Source: a bacterium
GTDB taxonomy: Bacteria > Patescibacteriota > Minisyncoccia > JACQLN01
Assembly: GCA_030697855.1 (NCBI GenBank)
Contig: JAUYOU010000022.1
Coordinates: 1 to 24,619, forward strand
DNA length: 24,619 nucleotides
Reading direction: 5' to 3'
Under the pieces are notes generated by a model that saw nothing but the letters and a program-made list of their open reading frames with translations, did no database searches and was not told where the DNA came from. The translations under genes and the position numbers were made by a program. Below, one piece after another: positions 13,294-17,984 of the stretch. The number at the start of each line of letters is the position of its first letter. Position 1 is the first letter of the stretch.

Positions 13294-13905
13294 ATGTCTA
13301 AAGACATGCTCGATACTAGCGCTCTCGCTGAAGTGGCGGGACCGCTCAAGGATTTCGCCGAGAAGCTCGGCGGAGAGGATGGGTCGATGTGGCTGGCAGG
13401 GTTCAAACGCTTTCTTCGCAAGGAGAATCCGTGGAATCCAATGGCTCTCTGGCACACCCTCACCATCGGTGGTGTTCTCAAGGATGAGCTGTTGAAAAAG
13501 TTCGGAGATGGATTTTTCATCTCCGACTGGGCCAAGGACATCATGTCTAAGCCCGAGTTCACCACTTTCCCTGAATCCACAGGAATTCAGCTCGCCAAGG
13601 TCATGGTCAAAGATCTCGGTTTCACTGAGATGCCGACCACGACAGAGCTGTTCAACCGCATCAAAGAGGTTGGGAGTCTTTGTCCAGCCGAGGTTGGCCC
13701 TCATCTGCGGCTGGCTTTCACTGACCAGCCCAAGGGCGATTGGTTCTCGGTTGCTATGGAGCCAATTTCCGGCTCCGATGGTTTTCTGCTCGTCTTCAGC
13801 GTCCGGCGGGTCGATGATGGCCGGCTATGGTTGATTTCGCGCTGTGCCGATCCTGACGACCGCTGGGGTCTTGAGAGCGGGGTTGTCTTCTGTCTTAGCA
13901 AGTAG
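13294..13905 (+). CDS. DGR target protein with C-terminal variable domain
   Basis: Diversified protein of the DGR, 203 aa. ATG 13294 is preferred over the in-frame ATG 13249 because AAGGA lies 8 nt upstream. The N-terminal part (about 1-130) is helical and soluble, with no signal peptide or TM segment; it includes MWLAGFKRFLRKENPW and FFISDWAKDIMSKPEF. The C-terminal domain (about 130-203) contains EVGPHLRLAFTDQPKGDWFSV, then AMEPI, then the variable repeat (residues 158-203). Its layout, a VR ending at the C-terminus with conserved Trp, Gly and Asp between variable positions, suits a C-type-lectin-like fold used by DGR targets for ligand binding (inference). Related proteins seem common in Patescibacteria (recollection). 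Codon use is GC-rich and unlike the RT and Avd genes. The ligand is unknown, and without a secretion signal the cell location is unclear. Confidence 0.9.
   Translation: MSKDMLDTSALAEVAGPLKDFAEKLGGEDGSMWLAGFKRFLRKENPWNPMALWHTLTIGGVLKDELLKKFGDGFFISDWAKDIMSKPEFTTFPESTGIQLAKVMVKDLGFTEMPTTTELFNRIKEVGSLCPAEVGPHLRLAFTDQPKGDWFSVAMEPISGSDGFLLVFSVRRVDDGRLWLISRCADPDDRWGLESGVVFCLSK
13766..13902 (+). repeat. DGR variable repeat (VR)
   Basis: Aligns without gaps to the TR at 14229-14365 (offset 463). The 26 differences are all at positions where TR has A: 13768, 13772, 13783-13784, 13789-13790, 13799, 13804-13805, 13810-13811, 13822-13823, 13826, 13835, 13837, 13840-13841, 13844, 13858, 13867-13868, 13877, 13880, 13882 and 13902. 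The adenine-free stretch TTGTCTTCTGTCTT plus AGCAA at the 3' end is identical in both copies and is the likely initiation-of-mutagenic-homology region. Confidence 0.96.
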
Positions 13906-13909
13906 CGTT

Positions 13910-13929
13910 CCTAGGGTTTTTGACCTAGG
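13910..13929 (+). repeat. CCTAGG inverted repeat just after VR
   Basis: CCTAGG (13910-13915) and CCTAGG (13924-13929) can form a 6-bp stem with an 8-nt loop, beginning 8 nt after the VR. DGR retrohoming in the Bordetella phage system uses a hairpin/cruciform downstream of VR, so this is a candidate target-site structure. Confidence 0.5.
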
Positions 13930-13957
13930 GTACTTAGATTCTTTGGATTTTGTTCTT

Positions 13958-13990
13958 CCCCGCACAGAAACTGTGCGGGGTTTTTAATTT
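13958..13990 (+). terminator. Intrinsic terminator of the DGR target gene
   Basis: Arms CCCCGCACAG (13958-13967) and CTGTGCGGGG (13971-13980) form a perfect 10-bp stem with an AAA loop, followed by TTTTTAATTTT. It ends the target mRNA and is also a second candidate for the hairpin that helps DGR target recognition, 55 nt past VR. Confidence 0.9.
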
Positions 13991-14228
13991 TCTGATACCA
14001 TGAAAACTGGTAATAGGCTTATGAACGGAAGATTACGGTTTTCCGTCGCCGAATCCAGTTTCTATATATTGAGATTATTTCAGATCAAGGTTTGGAATAG
14101 AGTGATGTATAGCAAATTTTAAAAAAAGTAGAAGCTACTTGGTGTATATACCTGGGCCATTTTGATGGCGAATAAGATTCAATCCCGAGAGTATTCGAGG
14201 GATGGTGGTATAGATGGGTGTATGCACG
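13991..14228. other. Non-coding region between target gene and TR, with nested hairpin
   Basis: No credible gene is seen. AAACTGG (14004-14010) and CCAGTTT (14055-14061) enclose ACGGAA (14025-14030) / TTCCGT (14041-14046), a nested stem-loop of about 58 nt. A 20-nt sequence at 14091-14110 recurs with one base deleted at 14485-14503 inside avd. GTATATAC at about 14145-14152 could be a -10 for the TR transcript. TCCCGAG-N4-TTCGAGGGA lies at 14183-14202. This may be the promoter and 5' part of the DGR RNA. Confidence 0.5.
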
Positions 14229-14365
14229 TTACCGACTCCGATGGTAATCTGAACGTCTTCAACGTCAAGCGGAACGATGATGGCAAGCAATGGTTGAATA
14301 CGAACTATGCCGATCCTGACAACCGCTGGAATCTTGAGAACGAGATTGTCTTCTGTCTTAGCAAA
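14229..14365 (+). repeat. DGR template repeat (TR)
   Basis: The 137-nt template carries 40 adenines, of which 26 are changed in VR and 14 kept; no C, G or T differs. In the target frame it is rich in AAC/AAT codons, which give many amino acids but no stop when adenines are randomised, plus two AAG codons (14267, 14285). The reading frame through TR (DSDGNLNVFNVKRNDDGK...) mirrors the target protein but belongs to no credible full gene; TR should act as RNA. Similarity stops just upstream of 14229 and at 14366 (C versus the T of the VR stop codon). Confidence 0.96.
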
Positions 14366-14376
14366 CAGCTTCGTTT

Positions 14377-14412
14377 CTCTCCCTACTTTTTGTTGGGAGA
14401 GTTTTGTTTATC
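14377..14412 (+). terminator. Probable terminator of the TR transcript
   Basis: Arms CTCTCCC (14377-14383) and GGGAGAG (14395-14401), 11-nt loop, then TTTTGTTT. It starts 12 nt after TR and overlaps the 3' end of avd on the other strand. Confidence 0.65.
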
Positions 14413-14853
14413 CCGAGCTTGTTCGAGGGATTTTAAAAGTTGCCCAGACCATCCGCCCAGCATTTTTCCAGTCTCTTCCAAAGATTTGGATAGAGTGATG
14501 TATTTTTTATCGTCTAAAGATTTTGTTTCCCAGAGCACCTGTAGAAGAATTTTTAGAGTATCAGTTTTTCGGAGAGCGTGTTGAACAAATGGTAGTTTCT
14601 TTTCTCGCGCAAGAAATCCGGCTGTAACCGTAGCTTCAATTATCTCAATAAAAATTGAATCAATCCTACGACCAAGCGTATAACGATGTGCTTTTGGCAG
14701 AATTTGGTAGTATTGAAACCAAATAAGATAGAGATTCTTGATTTTCTCTACTATTGGTAGAGTCGTGTGTGTGTGTGTGTGAATAAGATTGCTTGGTGAA
14801 TCTTTATGAACCCCGTTAGAAATATTAGAATGCTGGTTTAAAGAATTTTGCAT
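14383..14853 (-). CDS. avd: Avd-like DGR accessory protein (four-helix bundle)
   Basis: Likely the DGR accessory variability determinant: a small basic helical-bundle protein that binds RT and TR RNA and is needed for mutagenic cDNA synthesis. The 156-aa protein fits the Avd/S23-like four-helix pattern: KIKNLYLIWFQYYQILPKAHRYTLGRRIDSIFIEIIEATVTAGF, then ALRKTDTLKILLQVLWETKSLDDKKYITLSKSLEETGKMLGGW. The N-terminal 30 residues look disordered and include an HTHTHT run encoded by a dinucleotide repeat. The last 15 residues are encoded by a dispersed inverted repeat and the TR terminator. It is convergent with TR and divergent from RT, unlike the usual co-oriented order. The exact start (ATG 14853) is uncertain because the N-terminal extension is unusual. 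Confidence 0.85.
   Translation of the reverse strand: MQNSLNQHSNISNGVHKDSPSNLIHTHTHTTLPIVEKIKNLYLIWFQYYQILPKAHRYTLGRRIDSIFIEIIEATVTAGFLAREKKLPFVQHALRKTDTLKILLQVLWETKSLDDKKYITLSKSLEETGKMLGGWSGQLLKSLEQARDKQNSPNKK
14765..14781. repeat. Dinucleotide (GT)8.5 microsatellite inside avd
   Basis: A 17-nt uninterrupted GT run, encoding alternating His-Thr in avd. Gain or loss of one unit would shift the frame upstream of the whole helical bundle. Confidence 0.9.
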
Positions 14854-14915
14854 AATACAATAATTTTAAATATTATTAACTTTTTATAATTTATTAAATA
14901 AAATTTCTAACGGGG
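14811..14915. repeat. 13-nt inverted repeat bracketing the avd/RT divergent start region
   Basis: CCCCGTTAGAAAT (14811-14823) and ATTTCTAACGGGG (14903-14915) are perfect reverse complements 79 nt apart. The right copy ends in the G of the RT GTG start codon; the left copy lies within the avd N-terminal coding region. They could pair in RNA or form two operator half-sites. Confidence 0.8.
14885..14890 (+). promoter_or_regulatory. Putative -10 of the DGR reverse transcriptase
   Basis: TATAAT at 14885-14890, 24 nt before the GTG start. No good -35 is seen. The whole avd/RT gap (14854-14914) is extremely AT-rich and should hold promoters for both genes. Confidence 0.45.
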
Positions 14916-15895
14916 TGAAAACTCAACTGATCCATAGTTTTGAAGATGTTATTAGCCTTGATAATTTGTTATTAGCTTGGCAGGAGTTTATCAAAGGCAA
15001 GAGAAAAAGAAAAGATGTCCAAGAATTCCAGTTTAGTTTAATGGATAATATTTTTTCTTTGCATTCCGACTTAACTTATTTTATATATAAGCATGGTAAA
15101 TATACAGCCTTTAACATATCCGATCCTAAACCACGAAATATACATAAAGCCACAGTTCGGGATAGATTATTGCATCATGCCATATACAGAATTCTTTACC
15201 CTTTCTTTGATAAAACATTTATAGCAGATTCTTTTTCTTGCCGAAAAAACAAAGGCACACATAAGGCCTTAAATAGATTCAGAAGTTTCGCCTACAAAAT
15301 CAGCCAAAACAATACTAAAACCTGCTGGGTCTTAAAATGCGATATTAAAAAATTCTTTGCCAGTATTCATCATAAAGTTTTGCTAGAGATACTAACTGAA
15401 TATATACCCGATAAAAATATTCTTTGGTTACTTAACGAAGTTGTATCTAGTTTTGAAACAAAACTTAATATTGGTTTGCCCTTAGGCAATCTAACTTCTC
15501 AACTCTTGGTAAATATCTATATGAACGAGTTTGACCAGTTTGTTAAGCATAAACTTAAAGCCAAGTATTATATTAGATACGCCGACGACTTTGTTGTTTT
15601 GTCGCAGGATAAAGTATGTCTGGAAAATCAAATATTGTTAATCCAAAAATTTCTTACAGAAAGTTTAAAACTTAATTTACATCCCAACAAGGTTTTTATT
15701 AAAACTTTATTTTCTGGTGTTGATTTTTTGGGCTGGGTGCATTTTTATGATCACAGAATATTAAGAACAACAACGAAGAAACGGATGATTAAAAGAATTA
15801 GAGAAAATCAAACGAAAGAAACTCTAAATTCTTATTTGGGCTTGTTGAGATGGGGAAATACCGAAAAATTAAAGTCCGAATTATATCAGTTTTAA
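14915..15895 (+). CDS. DGR-type reverse transcriptase
   Basis: RNA-directed DNA polymerase of the DGR, 326 aa, which copies TR RNA with errors at adenines. Visible motifs: RDRLLHHAIYRILYPFFD (about 82-99), catalytic Asp143 in KCDIKKFFASI, GLPLGNLTSQLLVNIYMNE (187-205), catalytic YADD (222-225) and FLGW (271-274). The LGNLTSQ form in place of the QGxxxSP of group II intron and retron RTs is the DGR hallmark. No maturase, endonuclease or N-terminal extra domain is present. The GTG start is chosen because it follows the AT-rich gap directly; there is no clear Shine-Dalgarno. The codons are AT-rich like the core genes, unlike the GC-rich target gene. Confidence 0.95.
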   Translation: MKTQLIHSFEDVISLDNLLLAWQEFIKGKRKRKDVQEFQFSLMDNIFSLHSDLTYFIYKHGKYTAFNISDPKPRNIHKATVRDRLLHHAIYRILYPFFDKTFIADSFSCRKNKGTHKALNRFRSFAYKISQNNTKTCWVLKCDIKKFFASIHHKVLLEILTEYIPDKNILWLLNEVVSSFETKLNIGLPLGNLTSQLLVNIYMNEFDQFVKHKLKAKYYIRYADDFVVLSQDKVCLENQILLIQKFLTESLKLNLHPNKVFIKTLFSGVDFLGWVHFYDHRILRTTTKKRMIKRIRENQTKETLNSYLGLLRWGNTEKLKSELYQF

Positions 15896-15912
15896 CTTTT
15901 TATGTAGTGGTG

Positions 15913-15918
15913 TAACAT
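15913..15918 (+). promoter_or_regulatory. -10 box of the small membrane protein gene, leaderless
   Basis: TAACAT (15913-15918) ends 6 nt before the ATG at 15925 and there is no Shine-Dalgarno, the same arrangement as rnhB and the MFS gene. Confidence 0.5.
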
Positions 15919-15924
15919 AAAGAT

Positions 15925-16140
15925 ATGCTTGAGTCATCAACATTTACTAAAAAATGGTTTTATACTGGTTTGATTATTGCCATACTTAACCCAATTTTTT
16001 CGGGTTTAATTTTGGGTGCCGTATATTTAACCGAACCGGGTTTAAAAAAATACGGACGTATTATTTTACCAATAGCTGTTGTTTGGGGTGCTGTAGCTTT
16101 TTGGCTGTCTTCTAAATATTTACCGGTAGGTGTTATATAA
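15925..16140 (+). CDS. Small two-TM membrane protein
   Basis: Unrecognised protein of 71 aa. Two hydrophobic helices (about 11-34, WFYTGLIIAILNPIFSGLILGAVY, and 44-63, GRIILPIAVVWGAVAFWLSS) are joined by a short basic loop (LTEPGLKKYGR). It is expressed from just outside the DGR and ends 6 nt before the permease gene, so the two may be co-transcribed; the permease also appears to have its own -10 overlapping this stop codon. A role as a small transporter partner is possible but unsupported. Confidence 0.72.
   Translation: MLESSTFTKKWFYTGLIIAILNPIFSGLILGAVYLTEPGLKKYGRIILPIAVVWGAVAFWLSSKYLPVGVI
16134..16139 (+). promoter_or_regulatory. -10 box of the permease gene, overlapping the previous stop codon
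   Basis: TATATA (16134-16139) ends 7 nt before the GTG start at 16147; no Shine-Dalgarno is present. Confidence 0.45.
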
Positions 16141-16146
16141 AATACT

Positions 16147-17292
16147 GTGCTAAAAAGTTTAAGTAATTTCACTTTAGCTGTTTCTACTCTTGTTGGGACA
16201 ATAATTGGAGTGGGAATGTTTAGTTTGCCTTACGCCGCCGCAATTTCTGGAATTATTCCAGTTATTTTTTATTTAGTTGTTTTAGGTATTTTAGTAACAT
16301 TACTTCATTTAATGTATGGCGAAGTTGTTTTAAGAACATCTGCTAAGCATAGATTGGCGGGTTACGCTGAGGTTTATTTTGGTTCATCAGGGAAAGTAAT
16401 TGCCAGTGTGATATTTCTTATAAACTTATACTTAGCTCTTTTGGTGTATTTAGTTGTAGGCGGAGAATTTTTAAGAATTATTTTTTCCGGTTTTTTAAAT
16501 TTTTCTGCCCAAACTGGTTCTATAATTTTAGCTATTATTGGTTTTGGTATCGTTTTTAAAGGTATAAAACTAGCAGGAGTCACAGACTTTTTTATGACGA
16601 CCGCAATTATCTTATTAATTGCTATATTTGGTTTTTATGCTTTTGGTTTAGCTAGTACAGAAAATTTAATTAAATTTTCTTCGGTTGATTCTATATTTTT
16701 TCCATACGGTATAGTTTTGTTTGCTTTGGCGGGCGGTTCGGCCATACCAGAAATTAGATCTTTTTTTAAATCTAACGCTAAAAATTATTCAAAAGCCATA
16801 ATATTAGGCACAGTCATTCCTGTTTTAGTTTATGCAGTTTTTACAGTAGCGGTTGTAAGTATTAGTGGTGTTTTTACATCTAGAGAGGCAATAGCTGGGT
16901 TAAGCGGGTTTTTGGGCAGTGGTTTTATAAAGTACGGCGCTATTGTTGGTTTTTTGGCCGTAATAACTTCTTTCTTTACGATAGGTTTAAATTTAAAAAA
17001 TTCTTTCCAGTTAGATTTTAAACTTCCCATTTTAATAAGCTTTATTTTAACGGTGGGTATTCCTATGTATTTATTTTTCTCTGGTTTTTCCGATTTTATT
17101 AAGCTGATTTCTTTGGCTGGTGGTGTTATGGGTGGGTTGGAGGCGTTACTTATTATTTTTCTTTGGTTGCAAGCCAGAAAAAAAGGTACACAAATTCCAG
17201 AATATTCTTTATCTTTAAAAACTGGCCTAGTTTTTATTTTAGCCGCAATGTTTTTATTAGGAATTGTATACGAAGTTATTTATACTCTTTAG
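16147..17292 (+). CDS. Amino-acid permease, aromatic (HAAAP/Trp-Tyr) type
   Basis: Integral membrane secondary transporter, most like the aromatic amino-acid permease group within the APC superfamily. It would import amino acids in an organism likely to be auxotrophic for many. The 381-aa protein has about 11 hydrophobic helices. The first contains STLVGTIIGVGMFSLPYA, the unwound-helix substrate-binding signature of this group, and ALAGGSAIPEIRSFF marks the sixth-helix region. The start is a GTG with a -10 box 7 nt upstream. The substrate cannot be assigned from sequence alone. The uracil-DNA glycosylase begins 1 nt after its stop. Confidence 0.87.
   Translation: MLKSLSNFTLAVSTLVGTIIGVGMFSLPYAAAISGIIPVIFYLVVLGILVTLLHLMYGEVVLRTSAKHRLAGYAEVYFGSSGKVIASVIFLINLYLALLVYLVVGGEFLRIIFSGFLNFSAQTGSIILAIIGFGIVFKGIKLAGVTDFFMTTAIILLIAIFGFYAFGLASTENLIKFSSVDSIFFPYGIVLFALAGGSAIPEIRSFFKSNAKNYSKAIILGTVIPVLVYAVFTVAVVSISGVFTSREAIAGLSGFLGSGFIKYGAIVGFLAVITSFFTIGLNLKNSFQLDFKLPILISFILTVGIPMYLFFSGFSDFIKLISLAGGVMGGLEALLIIFLWLQARKKGTQIPEYSLSLKTGLVFILAAMFLLGIVYEVIYTL
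17281..17286 (+). promoter_or_regulatory. -10 box of the uracil-DNA glycosylase gene, inside the permease 3' end
   Basis: TATACT (17281-17286) lies within the last codons of the permease and ends 7 nt before the ATG at 17294. It would give a leaderless transcript even without read-through from the permease. Confidence 0.5.
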
Positions 17293-17293
17293 G

Positions 17294-17860
17294 ATGTCTA
17301 AATTAAGTAAATTAGAAGAACTTAAAAAAGAACTAGAGATTAATAAATCTTTACCTTTGCGTAAATCAAACTTGGTTTTTGGTGAGGGGAATATAAATTG
17401 TAAAGTTATGTTTATAGGCGAGGCGCCGGGCGCCAAAGAAGACGAACAGAAGCGCCCTTTTGTGGGAAGGTCGGGCGAACTTTTAAATAATTTAATAAAT
17501 AGTATTGGTTGGAAAAGAGAAGATGTCTATATAACAAATATTGTGAAAAGACGTCCTCCAGAAAATCGCGATCCACTACCTAACGAAATAGATTCGTACA
17601 GACCATATTTAGCTAAACAAATAGAAATAATTAATCCGGTACTTATAGTTACACTAGGAAGATTTTCTATGAATTATTTTTTGCCCACAGCTAAAATCAG
17701 CCGAGATCAAGGCAATGTTTTTAAACTCGGCAGTAGGTTTATTGCTCCTGTTTTTCACCCTGCGGCGGCTTTAAGATCGACCGGTAATATGGAGGCGCTA
17801 AAGGCGGCTTTTAAAAAGATACCCAGAGCTCTTAAGAAGTGCGAAACCCCGGTTCAATAA
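17294..17860 (+). CDS. Family-4-type uracil-DNA glycosylase lacking the iron-sulfur cysteines
   Basis: Base-excision-repair enzyme that removes uracil from DNA. The 188-aa protein has FIGEAPGAKEDEQKRPFVGRSGELL (motif 1 and uracil-recognition region), VYITNIVKRRPPENRDPLPNEI, and a C-terminal PVFHPAAALR segment with the conserved His motif. Family-4 enzymes normally hold a 4Fe-4S cluster with four cysteines: CxxC near the N-terminus, Cys in VKCRPP, and Cys about 15 residues later. Here the N-terminal site reads NKSLPL, the second VKRRPP and the third DSYRPYL, so all four are gone. Start ATG 17294 is chosen over the in-frame upstream start at 17264, which lies inside the permease. Confidence 0.9.
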   Translation: MSKLSKLEELKKELEINKSLPLRKSNLVFGEGNINCKVMFIGEAPGAKEDEQKRPFVGRSGELLNNLINSIGWKREDVYITNIVKRRPPENRDPLPNEIDSYRPYLAKQIEIINPVLIVTLGRFSMNYFLPTAKISRDQGNVFKLGSRFIAPVFHPAAALRSTGNMEALKAAFKKIPRALKKCETPVQ

Positions 17861-17934
17861 GTGTCTGTGGAAAATGATGTTTTTATGTTAAAAATAGCCC
17901 CATTTTATGCCTGTTTTTGCATAGGGTTGTAGGC

Positions 17935-17964
17935 TTGACTTCTGCAACCCCAAAAGGGTACAAT
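17935..17964 (+). promoter_or_regulatory. Promoter of the subtilase gene
   Basis: -35 TTGACT (17935-17940), 18-bp spacer, -10 TACAAT (17959-17964). Predicted leader of about 15 nt before ATG 17985, without a clear Shine-Dalgarno. Confidence 0.65.
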
Positions 17965-17984
17965 TGACGAACAATCTGCTTTTA

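Larger units (their letters stand above)
13113..15895. mobile_element. Diversity-generating retroelement (target, TR, Avd, RT)
   Basis: A complete-looking DGR: target gene with VR (13294-13905), TR (14229-14365), accessory Avd-like gene on the minus strand (14383-14853) and reverse transcriptase (14915-15895). In known DGRs, RT with Avd copies TR RNA into cDNA with errors at adenines, and the cDNA replaces VR, diversifying the target protein. TR and VR differ at 26 of 137 positions, and all 26 are template adenines. Edges are approximate: the left is set at the 24-nt palindrome and the right at the RT stop. DGRs are retroelements but are not known to move as a unit. Confidence 0.95.

Noticed and set aside
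13234..13704. Long minus-strand ORFs (116 and 156 codons) opposite the DGR target gene
   Set aside because: Shadow frames of the GC-rich target gene; no ribosome-binding site or promoter and no recognisable protein.
13991..14228. Possible second target gene between the VR gene and TR
   Set aside because: No start with a ribosome-binding site opens a frame longer than a few dozen codons before TR; the region is better explained as a structured leader.
14365..14366. Extending the TR/VR homology beyond 14365
   Set aside because: Position 14366 (C) differs from VR 13903 (T, first base of the stop codon) at a non-adenine, and similarity is lost afterwards, so the repeat is ended at or just before 14365.
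14162..14584. 140-codon plus-strand ORF running through TR
   Set aside because: Its frame matches the target protein only inside TR because TR is a copy of VR. It has no ribosome-binding site, then runs antisense through avd with no sensible protein. TR is better read as a non-coding template.
14915..15895. Group II intron or retron reverse transcriptase
   Set aside because: There is no maturase or endonuclease domain and no visible intron RNA domains. LGNLTSQ replaces QGxxxSP, and the adjacent VR/TR pair with an Avd-like gene identifies a DGR.
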